Positions 39,144 through 47,399 are shown, numbered from the stretch's first letter. The stretch: DNA of 64,000 nucleotides from Microbacterium oleivorans (GCF_001691565.1 NZ_MAYO01000002.1:201376-265375), one strand, 5' to 3'. A program made the numbers and translations. The notes: a model not told the origin generated them from the sequence alone.

Positions 39144-39737
39144 GTGCGCTGGGACCGATTCTTCGAGGACCTCGAGGACCAACTCGACTCCGAATGGGAG
39201 GCCGAGCGAGCCGCGCTCGACAGCGAGGCCGAGCGCCTCCGGGTGGCGCGGCTGTCGCTGTTCGAACGGCTGAGCGCGCTGTCCGCCTCAGTCGAGGGCG
39301 ATGTGCTCGTCGACATGCGCGGGGGTGCGTCGGCGACGGGCCGACCGGTCGGGGCGGGACCGGACTGGTTCGCGCTCGACGACGGTCCATCCCGCGGAGT
39401 GCTCATCGTTCCGCTCGCTGCGGTGATCGCGCTGGGAGCGACGCACGCCGACGTCCTGCGAAGCGCTCGGGGCGGCTCGCTCAGTCGGATCCGCGAGCGC
39501 ATGACCCTCGGGTTCGTCCTGCGGGACCTCGCGCGACGGCGGGTGCCGGTGACCCTTGTGACCACGGATGGCCGCGAGTACAGCGGAACGGTCGACCGTG
39601 CCGCATCCGATCATCTCGACCTCGCCCTGCACGATCGCGGGGCACCGCGGCGCGTCGACCTCGTGGCCGGTCACCGGCTCGTGCCCTTCGGGGCTCTGGC
39701 GGGAATCCGCTTGGACGCCCCCGTCGCCCTCGCGTGA
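39144..39737 (+). CDS. Conserved hypothetical protein with Sm-like C-terminal half
   Basis: A 197-residue protein that I do not recognise by name. The N terminus (1-55) is a charged coiled-coil (FFEDLEDQLDSEWEAERAAL). The middle and C-terminal parts are beta-rich. The phrase TLVTTDGREYSGTVDRAASDHLDLALHD-like region at about 147-174 has the spacing of an Sm/LSm or Hfq-type barrel: strand, turn with DG, strand ending in G-x-V, D-x-L-x-L strand. RNA binding is therefore possible but unproven. Neighbours are the Rv3235-like gene and a MerR-like excisionase-type gene. Confidence 0.6.
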   Translation: MRWDRFFEDLEDQLDSEWEAERAALDSEAERLRVARLSLFERLSALSASVEGDVLVDMRGGASATGRPVGAGPDWFALDDGPSRGVLIVPLAAVIALGATHADVLRSARGGSLSRIRERMTLGFVLRDLARRRVPVTLVTTDGREYSGTVDRAASDHLDLALHDRGAPRRVDLVAGHRLVPFGALAGIRLDAPVALA

Positions 39738-39759
39738 TCGAAAGAGCCGGTCCCGCGCT

Positions 39760-40032
39760 CTATTCGCCGCCGCGGCGGCCGCGACCCCACAGCTCGGGGA
39801 AGCTCGCGGCGTTGGATTCGCGCCAGAGTGCGTGCAGACGGGCGTCCTCGGCCTGGTCGTCGAGGTAGTCCTCCACACTGGCTTCCTCCACGCGCCAGGA
39901 GGCGGGAGAGCCGACCCGAGCCCCGCGGAGCCTGCCGTCCAGGACGAGCGCGACGACCTCATCCACCTCGAGCTGCAGCATCTCCGCAACCTGGGCAGGC
40001 GTGAGCATACGCACGGGAAGTCGATCGGGCAT
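39760..40032 (-). CDS. Helix-turn-helix protein, excisionase/MerR-like (HTH_17)
   Basis: A 90-residue protein with a single winged HTH at about 8-55: MLTPAQVAEMLQLEVDEVVALV then a LRGARVGSPASWRVEEASVEDYL wing in outline, like BldC and phage excisionases. The last 30 residues are a short charged tail. It is probably a DNA-bending regulator; no phage genes are nearby, so an excisionase role is unlikely. A minus-strand CATAAT box lies 6 nt before ATG 40032, again suggesting leaderless mRNA. It is divergent from the SAF gene. Confidence 0.75.
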   Translation of the reverse strand: MPDRLPVRMLTPAQVAEMLQLEVDEVVALVLDGRLRGARVGSPASWRVEEASVEDYLDDQAEDARLHALWRESNAASFPELWGRGRRGGE

Positions 40033-40121
40033 GAGGCCATTATGGGCCCGGCGGCCGGGCGTCTCCCGAGCGTCGGCGGCTTGTGGATAATCGCCGCCTC
40101 GTCTGATACCCCTCCGTCACC

Positions 40122-40760
40122 ATGGGCGTCATGACCACTCCCGACACCGTGAGACCGGCCCCACGCGCGTTCTGGGCGGATGCCCGATTCCTTCTCGGCA
40201 TCGCGCTCATCATCGCCTCCGTCGCGGGGGTCTGGCTCGTCGTCGCATCGGCCCGGCAGACGGCGCCCGTGTTCGCCGCGGCGAGGACCATCGTCCCGGG
40301 TCAGACCGTGACGGCAGAGGATCTCCGCGTCGTGGACGTCGCGCTCGGGCAGGCAGGCGAGACGTACGTGTCGCCCGCCTCGCTCGTGCCCGGCGCGGTC
40401 GCCACACGCACGATCTTCGAGGGTGAGCTCGTGCCGCGAGAAGCGATGGGCGATGCGGATGCCGGGACCACGACGAGCGTCGTGATCCGCACGGCGGGCG
40501 ACGTGTCCGCCGCGGTGGCCGCCGGCTCCGTCGTCGAGGTGTGGGCGGCGCCGACGGGGGACGGCGAGGAGCTCGGGAAGCCGCGCATCCTCGTGCCCTC
40601 GGCGACGGTGGTCACCGTCTCCCGTGACGACGGGGTCGTCTCGGGAGAGGACGTCTCGCTGGAGATCGTCATTCCGAGGGCGGACGTGCCGGCCATGCTG
40701 GCCGCCCTGTCCGATGACTCGAGCCTGTCGGTCGTGCCCGTCGCGGGGGATTCGCGATGA
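40122..40760 (+). CDS. SAF-domain membrane-anchored protein (CpaB-like)
   Basis: A 212-residue protein: one TM helix at about 24-45 (LLGIALIIASVAGVWLVVA), then a SAF domain (about 50-115, ARTIVPGQTVTAEDL, LVPGAVATRTIFEGELV) and a beta-rich end. This is the architecture of CpaB/RcpC, the periplasmic part of Tad pilus assembly. No other tad gene lies nearby except the MinD/CpaE-like partner, whose start overlaps this stop by 4 nt (ATGA). ATG 40131 is an alternative start. The function in this orphan pair is unknown. Confidence 0.75.
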   Translation: MGVMTTPDTVRPAPRAFWADARFLLGIALIIASVAGVWLVVASARQTAPVFAAARTIVPGQTVTAEDLRVVDVALGQAGETYVSPASLVPGAVATRTIFEGELVPREAMGDADAGTTTSVVIRTAGDVSAAVAAGSVVEVWAAPTGDGEELGKPRILVPSATVVTVSRDDGVVSGEDVSLEIVIPRADVPAMLAALSDDSSLSVVPVAGDSR

Positions 40761-41995
40761 GAGTCGTCGTCGCGGTCGACGGCCGGGCGGGTGAGGACGT
40801 CGCGCGGCGCGTACGCGATGAAGGCGTCGAGGTCCGAGCGGTGGTGGCGGCATCCGCTCCGGCCGCAGCAGCCATGGACGCCCTCTCGACTCCCGAGGCT
40901 GCGGAATTGCTCGCGGAGCTCTCGCGTGCCGATGTGCTCATCGTCGACGGGCGCGCTGCCGCGCTGACGGCCCCCCTCGTCGCGGCATGCGATCGCATGT
41001 CCGTCCGGATCGTGCCGGTCTCCTCCCGCCCGGCCGACGGTCGCCTCGCGGCCTCGCTGGGGCTCACCGCCCACGATGCCGGAACTCCCGCGGCCGAGCT
41101 CCTCGCTGCTCCGGTTCCCCGCCCGCCCGCCGAACCGACGCGCGGTCGGGTCATCACCGTCTGGGGAGCGCCGGGCGCACCGGGTCGGACGACCCTGGCC
41201 GTCGAGGTGGCGTGCGCACTGTCGGCCCCGGCACATCGTGTCGCGCTCGTCGACGCGGATTCTCACGCGCCGTCTCTGGCGCTGGCCACCGGGCTGGCCG
41301 ACGAGGGGCCGGGGTTCGCGGCCGCGTGCCGACAAGCCGAGCGCGGCTCGCTGACGACCGCGGAACTCAGTCGGATCGCGTCGTCGCTGGGAGATGTCGA
41401 CGTCCTGACGGGGCTCAACCGCCCCGGTCGCTGGCCCGAGCTCTCGCACAGCCGCGTTGCGGCCGCCCTCGACGCGTGTCGGTCCTGGGTCGACGACACC
41501 GTCGTCGACACCGCCGCTCCGCTCGAACGCGATGAGGAGATCGTGAGCGACCTCGTCGACGGTCCTCGCCGCAACGCCGCGACCCTGGCATCGCTGGAGT
41601 CGGCCGACGTGGTCCTCGCCGTGGTCGCCGCGGATCCGGTCGGGGTCTCGCGCTTCGTGCGGGCATGGCCCGATCTCCGCGCCGCCGCCGGCGCAACCCC
41701 GGTCCGGGTCGTGGTGAACAAGGTCCGGGCCGCCGCCCTCGGCGTCGACGCGCGAGGACAGGTGCGCCGCACGCTCGAGCGTTACACGGGCGTGACGGAT
41801 GTCGCCTTCGTGCCGTGGGATGCCCGGGGGACGGATGCCGCAATGCTCGCGGCTCGTCCCATCGCCCACGTCGCACCGCGCTCGGCGGTGCCGACGGCGG
41901 TGCGACGCCTCGTCGCCGAGTCCTTCGCGCCGCGGCCGGCAGCGGAGACGACCGCGACGCGTCATGCCCTGCGGCGCCTCGCGCGGAGCGCGTGA
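40757..41995 (+). CDS. MinD/ParA-superfamily ATPase (CpaE-like)
   Basis: A 412-residue protein. Residues 1-115 form a receiver-like or degenerate response-regulator fold without phosphoacceptor features. Residues about 130-400 form a MinD-type P-loop ATPase with the deviant Walker A GAPGAPGRTTLA, a switch region LVDADSHAPSLAL and a late DVVLAVVAADPVGVSRF segment. CpaE proteins have this order and localise Tad machinery, but here the pair with the SAF protein is isolated, so another membrane-positioning role is possible. It overlaps the SAF gene by 4 nt. Confidence 0.75.
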   Translation: MRVVVAVDGRAGEDVARRVRDEGVEVRAVVAASAPAAAAMDALSTPEAAELLAELSRADVLIVDGRAAALTAPLVAACDRMSVRIVPVSSRPADGRLAASLGLTAHDAGTPAAELLAAPVPRPPAEPTRGRVITVWGAPGAPGRTTLAVEVACALSAPAHRVALVDADSHAPSLALATGLADEGPGFAAACRQAERGSLTTAELSRIASSLGDVDVLTGLNRPGRWPELSHSRVAAALDACRSWVDDTVVDTAAPLERDEEIVSDLVDGPRRNAATLASLESADVVLAVVAADPVGVSRFVRAWPDLRAAAGATPVRVVVNKVRAAALGVDARGQVRRTLERYTGVTDVAFVPWDARGTDAAMLAARPIAHVAPRSAVPTAVRRLVAESFAPRPAAETTATRHALRRLARSA

Positions 41996-42018
41996 CCGCT
42001 CGCCCGACCGCTCGCCCG
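41995..42018. repeat. Two tandem copies of a 12-bp unit
   Basis: ACCGCTCGCCCG occurs twice head to tail, starting on the last base of the MinD-like stop codon. Probably a slippage duplication; no function evident. Confidence 0.6.
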
Positions 42019-42051
42019 AGCTCTCGCACGGGAGCGGTGGGACGGAGGATC

Positions 42052-42057
42052 TAGGGT
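42052..42057 (+). promoter_or_regulatory. TAGGGT -10 box of pdtaS
   Basis: TAGGGT lies 6 nt before GTG 42064, consistent with a leaderless transcript. Confidence 0.5.
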
Positions 42058-42063
42058 GGAGGC

Positions 42064-43557
42064 GTGTCCACCCTCAGCGACCTCGTCTACGCCCAAGGCC
42101 GTTCCACCGCGGAGGATGTCGAATGGCTCCACCGTCTCGCCGGCGACGGGCAGCTGCTCGCCGACCTCGCCTTCGCCGACATCGTCGTCTGGGTGCCGAC
42201 TCCGGACGACTCGTTCATCGCGGTCGCCCACACGCGCCCGAGCGGTGCGGCGACGCTCTTCTACCGCGACATCGTGGGTGATGTCGTGCGTCCGCAGTGG
42301 CGCACGCAGGTCAAGGACGCCTTCACCCAGGTCCGGATGGTCGATTCAGCCTCGCCGGACTGGTTCGAGGAGACGCCCACGCGCGTGCGCGCGGTCCCCA
42401 TCGTCCGCGAACGCGCGGCAGAGGGTCGCGAAACCCGGGTGATCGGTGTGCTCACCCGGCACACGAACCTGGGGGAGGCGCGGACGCCCTCTCGTCAGCA
42501 GATCACCTTCAACGACTGCGCCGACGACCTCTTCGGCATGATCGCCTCAGCGGACTTCCCCGACCTCACGGCGCCGACGTCGCCACGCCGCGGCGCCCCG
42601 CGTGCGTCGGACGGCCTCATCCGTCTCGACGTCGACGGCATCACGACCTTCGCGAGCCCGAATGCGCTCTCGGCGTTCAACCGGCTGGGATTCGACGACG
42701 AACTCGAGGGCGAATCGCTCATGCAGGTCGCGACGACGATCATGCCGGCATCCCGTCAGTTCGACGAGTCGCTTCCGATCGTCATGGCCGGTCGCGCGCC
42801 CTGGCGTGCGGACGTCGAGGCACGGGGCGTGACCGTCTCGCTCCGGACGATCCCGCTCCGCGAGAACGGCACGCGGATCGGCGCGATCGTCCTCTGCCGC
42901 GACGTCAGTGAGATCCGCCACCAGGAGCAGGAGCTCATCACGAAGGACGCGACGATCCGCGAGATCCACCACCGCGTCAAGAACAATCTGCAGACGGTCG
43001 CGTCGCTCTTGCGCATCCAGGCACGTCGCACGCACTCGGACGAGGGGCGGGACGCTCTCACTCAGGCCATGCGTCGCGTCAGTGCGATCGCCGTCGTGCA
43101 CGACACGCTGTCGGAGGGCCTCATGCAGAGCGTCGACTTCGACGACGTGTTCGAGCGGGTGCTCAAGCTCGTGGCAGAGGTCGCGGCTGCGCCCAACACG
43201 CGCGCACGGACGGTCAAGACCGGGACGTTCGGGACGCTGCCGAGCGAATACGCCACGCCGCTCGCTCTCGCCCTCACCGAACTGGTGACGAATGCCGTCG
43301 AGCACGGGCTGGCCGACAAGGAGGGCGAGGTCGAGATCATCGCCGAGCGCGACACGGACCAGCTGCTGGTGCGCGTGCGTGATACGGGCGTCGGCCTGCC
43401 GGAAGGCCAGGTGGGCCGTGGTCTCGGGACGCAGATCGTACGCACGCTCATCCAGGGTGAACTGAGCGGCACGATCGACTGGCACACCCTCATGGGCAGT
43501 GGCACCGAGGTGACGATCGAGATCCCGATGCGGTACATCGAGCGCGCGCGGGCCTGA
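42064..43557 (+). CDS. pdtaS: Sensor histidine kinase PdtaS
   Basis: A soluble 497-residue kinase: a GAF-like domain (1-165), a PAS domain (about 180-290) with PNALSAFNRLGF and LCRDVSEIRHQEQ, then a HisKA_2 dimerisation segment with EIHHRVKNNLQTVASLL (His302/His303) and a HATPase (ELVTNAVEHG, GRGLGTQIV). It has no membrane helix. This is the mycobacterial PdtaS architecture, whose partner PdtaR is an ANTAR antiterminator that controls mRNA targets; PdtaR is not in this window. It is convergent with whiB1, the same arrangement as Rv3219/Rv3220c. Confidence 0.93.
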   Translation: MSTLSDLVYAQGRSTAEDVEWLHRLAGDGQLLADLAFADIVVWVPTPDDSFIAVAHTRPSGAATLFYRDIVGDVVRPQWRTQVKDAFTQVRMVDSASPDWFEETPTRVRAVPIVRERAAEGRETRVIGVLTRHTNLGEARTPSRQQITFNDCADDLFGMIASADFPDLTAPTSPRRGAPRASDGLIRLDVDGITTFASPNALSAFNRLGFDDELEGESLMQVATTIMPASRQFDESLPIVMAGRAPWRADVEARGVTVSLRTIPLRENGTRIGAIVLCRDVSEIRHQEQELITKDATIREIHHRVKNNLQTVASLLRIQARRTHSDEGRDALTQAMRRVSAIAVVHDTLSEGLMQSVDFDDVFERVLKLVAEVAAAPNTRARTVKTGTFGTLPSEYATPLALALTELVTNAVEHGLADKEGEVEIIAERDTDQLLVRVRDTGVGLPEGQVGRGLGTQIVRTLIQGELSGTIDWHTLMGSGTEVTIEIPMRYIERARA

Positions 43558-43569
43558 GGCCCGCGCGCG
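43543..43569. terminator. Bidirectional terminator hairpin between pdtaS and whiB1, stop codon in loop
   Basis: Twelve-bp GC-only arms (43543-43554 and 43558-43569) enclose a three-base loop that is exactly the pdtaS TGA stop (43555-43557). The whiB1 stop on the other strand begins 7 nt further on, so the hairpin can serve both convergent genes. Confidence 0.65.
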
Positions 43570-43575
43570 GGCTCG

Positions 43576-43824
43576 TCAGGACGCGCGGCGGGCGCGGGCG
43601 GCGCGACGCTTGAGAGCGCGGCGCTCGTCTTCGGAGAGGCCGCCCCAGACGCCCGAGTCCTGACCGGTCTCGAGGGCGTACTGCAGGCAGAGTTCGGTGA
43701 CGGTGCACCGGGCGCAGACGGACTTCGCCTTTTCGATCTGGTCGACGGCGGGCCCGGTGTTCCCCACGGGGAAGAACAGTTCGGGGTCGACGGTCAGGCA
43801 GGCGGCTTTGTCGCGCCAATCCAT
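43576..43824 (-). CDS. whiB1: WhiB-family iron-sulfur transcription factor WhiB1
   Basis: An 82-residue WhiB1-type protein. Cysteines C9, C37, C40 and C46 hold the cluster. GVWGG (59-63) and a highly basic tail (KRRAARARRA) follow. In mycobacteria WhiB1 carries a nitric-oxide-sensitive 4Fe-4S cluster, binds the primary sigma factor and is essential. The start has TAGGAGCACC upstream (revcomp of 43826-43837), a good ribosome-binding site. The position next to pdtaS supports the assignment. Confidence 0.92.
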   Translation of the reverse strand: MDWRDKAACLTVDPELFFPVGNTGPAVDQIEKAKSVCARCTVTELCLQYALETGQDSGVWGGLSEDERRALKRRAARARRAS

Positions 43825-44030
43825 AGCGGTGCTCCTAAGGGGGATCGGAAGTCGGGATGCGACGCCGGGCGACGTCGACTAACCTGGGTGGTGTGCGAGC
43901 AGATGCTCGCCCCACGCCGCTGTGGGAGCACACTTGCCCGTCAATATTCCCATGCCCGGGCATGTGAATCAAGGGTTAACGGAGTATTTCGGCGCCTCGC
44001 CGAGCCCGGCGCCCAGGAGGGGCCATCATC
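43825..44030. other. Divergent intergenic region with inverted repeats and A+T-rich patch
   Basis: This 206-nt gap between whiB1 and the small membrane protein holds two perfect inverted repeats, GCGAGCA-GA-TGCTCGC (43895-43910) and CATGCCCGGGCATG (43951-43964). It also holds an A+T-rich stretch around 43940-43990 (CAATATTCC, GGGTTAACGGAG). They probably mark promoters and regulator sites for both genes. No protein-coding signal convinces me here. Confidence 0.5.
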
Positions 44031-44435
44031 GTGCGGATCAGCCGTCTCGAGCGCGCCGCGGCAGGCTGGCTCGCTCTCGAAGCGACCGGCGTGCTCGTTC
44101 TCGCGCTGTGGGAGCTCGTCGCTCTTGTGCGCGGCGACAGCGAGAGCCTCGGAAGCTCGATCGCTCTGCTCGCGCTGACGGTCCTGGCCGCTGCGGCGCT
44201 CGTCGCGTTCGCCGTCGCCGTGTGGCGCGGCGCGTCCGGGGGGCGATCCGGCGGTGTCGTCGTTCAGGTCCTCGTCCTGTCCGTCGCGCTCGGCACTCTG
44301 ACGGGCGAAGGCGCGGACCCCCGCCTCGCCGCGGCGATCGCCGTTCCTGCGCTGGTGGGGCTCGTCCTGCTCATCGCGGCGGCCCGCACCGCAGGTCGTC
44401 GCGCCAGGGCGTCGGGCGACGCCGCGGACGTCTGA
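44031..44435 (+). CDS. Small four-helix membrane protein, function unknown
   Basis: A 134-residue protein with four predicted membrane helices (about 10-32, 43-66, 76-95, 99-118) and a basic C-terminal end. It shows no motif I recognise. GTG 44031 has AGGAGGGG 8 nt upstream, a strong ribosome-binding site in favour of a real gene. The stop touches the stop of the convergent bcp gene (TGATCA). Confidence 0.7.
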   Translation: MRISRLERAAAGWLALEATGVLVLALWELVALVRGDSESLGSSIALLALTVLAAAALVAFAVAVWRGASGGRSGGVVVQVLVLSVALGTLTGEGADPRLAAAIAVPALVGLVLLIAAARTAGRRARASGDAADV

Positions 44436-44900
44436 TCAGACGCCCAGCAGTGCCGTGACGCGGGCGACGTGCCCCGTCGCCTTCACGTTGTAGAGCGCGT
44501 GCGCGATCGCGCCGTCCTCATCGATGACGAACGTCGATCGGATGACGCCCTCCACGACCTTGCCGTAGTTCATCTTCTCGCCCCACGCGCCGTAGGCCTC
44601 GTGCACCGAGTGGTCGGGGTCGCTCAGCAGGTCGTACGGGAGAGCATCGCGTTCGCGGAAGGCCTGGAGCTTCGCGGGGTCGTCACGCGAGATGCCGACG
44701 ACCGTGTACCCCGCGGACTGCAGCGGTGCCACGCTGTCGCGGAAGTCGCACGCCTCGGTCGTGCATCCGGGCGTCATCGCCGCGGGGTAGAAGAAGGCGA
44801 TCAGGCGCTTCCCGCGGAAATCGGCGAGGGAGACGGTGCGTCCGTCCTGATCGACGAGGGAGAAGTCGGGTGCGGGGGATCCAGTGCTCAGGCGCGGCAT
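44436..44900 (-). CDS. bcp: Thioredoxin-dependent thiol peroxidase (Bcp/PrxQ)
   Basis: A 154-residue peroxiredoxin of the BCP group. It reduces organic peroxides and hydrogen peroxide. The peroxidatic Cys46 is in AMTPGCTTEAC and the resolving Cys51 is five residues later, the usual PrxQ layout; the usual P/T-x-x-x-T/S-x-x-C pattern is kept. The length is typical. It lies 22 nt downstream of the start side of the rsgA stop on the same strand, but probably has its own promoter. Confidence 0.93.
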   Translation of the reverse strand: MPRLSTGSPAPDFSLVDQDGRTVSLADFRGKRLIAFFYPAAMTPGCTTEACDFRDSVAPLQSAGYTVVGISRDDPAKLQAFRERDALPYDLLSDPDHSVHEAYGAWGEKMNYGKVVEGVIRSTFVIDEDGAIAHALYNVKATGHVARVTALLGV

Positions 44901-44922
44901 CCGACCATCTTAGGACGCGACC

Positions 44923-45963
44923 TCAGGTGGCGAAGGTGGCGAGCAGCCGCTGGAGGGAGTCGAGGCGCGCGGCGCCCCGTTCGCCGAGGCGCCCCTCGGC
45001 CACCGCCTCGGCGATGGCGCAGTCGGGGGCGTCGGGGAGGTGAGTGCACCCGCGGGGGCACTCTTCTGCGACAGCGGCAAGGTCGGTGTAGGCGCGGAGG
45101 ATGTTGGCAGGGTCGACGTGTCCGAGCCCGAACGACCGCACCCCGGGGGTGTCGATGACCCAGCCCCGGCCGTCCTGACCGGTGTACCGCAGCGAGACCG
45201 CAGAGCTCGAGGTGTGCCGGCCGCGGCCGGTGACCTCGTTGACGTGCCCGATCGCGCGAAGCGCGTCGGGGACCAGGGCGTTCACCAGCGTCGACTTGCC
45301 GACGCCGGAGTGCCCGACGAAGACCGTCGAGTGACCGGCGAGGCGCGCACCGATGACGTCGACCGGCATGGCGTCGCGGCCGCTCGTGAAGACCTCCAAG
45401 TCGTCGAGACCCTCGAAGTGGGCGAGGAACGCCGTCGGATCCGCCAGATCGGTCTTGGTGACGACGAGCATCGGGTGCATCCCGGCATCCAGCGCAGCGA
45501 TCAGGTAGCGGTCTACGAGACGGGGACGCGGCTCCGGGTCGGCAGCCGCGACGACGATCAGGAGCTGGTCGGCGTTCGCGACGATGATCCGCTCGATGTG
45601 GTCGGTGTCATCGGCGCTGCGTCGGAGAAGCGAGGTCCGCTCCTCGATCCCGACGATCCGCGCGAGCGTGCCGTCGTCGCCGGACCTGTCGCCGACGACG
45701 CGCGCACGATCTCCGTTGACGATCGGCTGCTTGCGGAGCTCGCGAGCACGGGACGCGAGGATCTGTCGCTCCTCGGGGCCGTCCTCGTCGACGAGGACGG
45801 TGTAGCGACCGCGATCGACGCCGAGGACGCGCGCGATCTGAGCGTCGGCGTGGGCCGGGCGTCGCTTCGTCCGTGGCCGGTTCGCCTTGGGGTTGGGACG
45901 TACCCGGATGTCGGCCTCGTCGAAATCGAGGTCGTCGTCATCGTCGTCGGTGAGCCAGCTCAC
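44923..45963 (-). CDS. rsgA: Ribosome small-subunit-dependent GTPase A
   Basis: A 346-residue circularly permuted GTPase that matures the 30S subunit. It has an OB-fold N domain after an Asp-rich start, TKTD (G4) before GHSGVGKSTLVN (G1) and DTPGVRSFGL (G3), then a C-terminal zinc cluster C-x4-C-x-H-x6-C (CPRGCTHLPDAPDC). The GTG start lies inside the aroA stop (GTGA), so it is coupled to aroA, a pairing also seen in mycobacteria. Confidence 0.94.
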   Translation of the reverse strand: MSWLTDDDDDDLDFDEADIRVRPNPKANRPRTKRRPAHADAQIARVLGVDRGRYTVLVDEDGPEERQILASRARELRKQPIVNGDRARVVGDRSGDDGTLARIVGIEERTSLLRRSADDTDHIERIIVANADQLLIVVAAADPEPRPRLVDRYLIAALDAGMHPMLVVTKTDLADPTAFLAHFEGLDDLEVFTSGRDAMPVDVIGARLAGHSTVFVGHSGVGKSTLVNALVPDALRAIGHVNEVTGRGRHTSSSAVSLRYTGQDGRGWVIDTPGVRSFGLGHVDPANILRAYTDLAAVAEECPRGCTHLPDAPDCAIAEAVAEGRLGERGAARLDSLQRLLATFAT

Positions 45964-47282
45964 GCGAGCATGTCCGCCCACAGTCGGGGGAACTCGGGCA
46001 TGGTCTTCGCCGTCGTGCCGATGTCGTCGACCATGACGCCCGGTACCCGGAGACCGATCACGGCGCCCGCCGTGGCGATGCGGTGATCGTGGTGTGCACG
46101 CCAGGTCCCGCCGTGGAGCGGCCGGGGACGGATGTGGATGCCGTCCTCCCGCTCTTCCGCGTCGCCGCCGAGTGCCCGGAGGTTGTCCACGAGAGCGGAG
46201 ATGCGGTCGGTCTCGTGGCCGCGGATGTGCCCGATGCCGTGGAAGGTCGTCGGAGCGTCCGCGAAGGCCGCGAGTGCGAACAGCGTGGGTGTCAGCTCGC
46301 TCGCCGCCGAGAGATCCAGGTCGACCCCCGCGATCCGGACGCCCGCCGTGATGGTGAGTGCGCCCGCCCGCCGCGAGGCGTGCGCCCCCATGACGGGCAG
46401 GATGTCGGCGAGCAGCGCCCCCGGCTGCGTGGAGTGCGCGGGCCACCCCGGCACCGTGACCGATCCGTCCGTCAGGATCGCGGCGGCGAGGAAGGGCGCG
46501 GCGTTGGAGAGGTCCGGCTCGATCGCGACGTCCTTGCCGCGGACGGGACCGGCAGGGACGACCCACTCGTTCGGGGACGGGTGCTCGACGTGCACACCGC
46601 GGCGCGCGAGCGCCTCGACGGTCATCTCGATGTGCGGAAGGCTCGGGAGGCGCTCGCCGTCATGGATCAGCCGGAGCCCCACGTCGAACCGGGCGGCGGC
46701 CAGGAGCAGTCCGGAGACGAACTGGCTCGACTGGCTCGCGTCGACGGTCACTTCGCCGCCGCGGAGGTGGCCGTGACCGCGGATGTCGAAGGGGAGCGCC
46801 CAACTGCCGGCGTCATCGATGTCCGCACCCACTTCGCGGAGGGCCTGGATCATCGCGCCCATCGGGCGGTGCATCGCTGTCGGATGCGCCGTCACGTGCA
46901 CATCGCCGACAGCGAGGCCGGCGATCGGGGAGACGAAGCGCATGACGGTGCCCGCCTGACCGCAGTCGATCGTCGTGCCCCCGGTGAAGCGGGCGGGCGG
47001 GGTGACGTCGAGGTCGGGGCCGAACGGCGAATCCCCGGGAACGGGCTCGATCGAGACCCCCAGCGTGCGTAGCGCCTCGATCATCCGCACGGAGTCGTCG
47101 GAGTGGAGCGCGCCCGTCAGGAGGCTCGGGCCGTCGGCGATGGCTGCGAGGACCAGCTCGCGGTTCGTCAGCGACTTGGACCCCGGAACGGAGACGCGCG
47201 CGTGGACCGGCTCGGTCGGCGTGGGAGCCGGCCACGACCCGGACGCGGCGGTGGTGGCGGGGGAGGAAGGGGCGTCGCTCAT
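45960..47282 (-). CDS. aroA: 3-phosphoshikimate 1-carboxyvinyltransferase (EPSP synthase)
   Basis: Catalyses the sixth step of the shikimate pathway, joining phosphoenolpyruvate to shikimate 3-phosphate. The 440-residue protein has SVPGSKSLTNRELVLAA near the N terminus, SSQFVSGLLLAAARF, EPDLSNAAPFLAAA and the late HHDHRIATAGAVIG. The length is typical. ATG 47282 is preceded by a minus-strand TAGGCT box (47290-47295) 7 nt away, so the start is well supported and the mRNA probably leaderless. The stop overlaps the rsgA start. Confidence 0.96.
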   Translation of the reverse strand: MSDAPSSPATTAASGSWPAPTPTEPVHARVSVPGSKSLTNRELVLAAIADGPSLLTGALHSDDSVRMIEALRTLGVSIEPVPGDSPFGPDLDVTPPARFTGGTTIDCGQAGTVMRFVSPIAGLAVGDVHVTAHPTAMHRPMGAMIQALREVGADIDDAGSWALPFDIRGHGHLRGGEVTVDASQSSQFVSGLLLAAARFDVGLRLIHDGERLPSLPHIEMTVEALARRGVHVEHPSPNEWVVPAGPVRGKDVAIEPDLSNAAPFLAAAILTDGSVTVPGWPAHSTQPGALLADILPVMGAHASRRAGALTITAGVRIAGVDLDLSAASELTPTLFALAAFADAPTTFHGIGHIRGHETDRISALVDNLRALGGDAEEREDGIHIRPRPLHGGTWRAHHDHRIATAGAVIGLRVPGVMVDDIGTTAKTMPEFPRLWADMLA

Positions 47283-47289
47283 CGCGTCC

Positions 47290-47295
47290 AGCCTA
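47290..47295 (-). promoter_or_regulatory. TAGGCT -10 box of aroA
   Basis: On the minus strand TAGGCT lies 7 nt before the aroA ATG at 47282. Confidence 0.5.
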
Positions 47296-47386
47296 CTGAA
47301 CGGGGCGTCGGCGCCGACGAAGGCGGTGTCACGACGATGTCTCGAAACTGCGACACCGCCGCGACACGGCGGCGACATCGACCCCC

Positions 47387-47392
47387 TAGCGT
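47387..47392 (+). promoter_or_regulatory. TAGCGT -10 box, DUF3060 lipoprotein gene
   Basis: TAGCGT lies 7 nt before ATG 47400. Confidence 0.5.
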
Positions 47393-47399
47393 GAATCCC

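Noticed and set aside
43921..43932. CRP/GlxR-type site TGTG-N4-CACA
   Set aside because: The spacer is 4, whereas the GlxR/CRP consensus needs 8 between TGTG and CACA, and the inner T and A are missing.
43888..44458. Two frames starting at 43888 and 43922 before the small membrane protein
   Set aside because: Attractive first residues and a TAACCT box at 43880-43885, but both run through the inverted repeats into the shadow of the 44031 gene, which has a strong ribosome-binding site.
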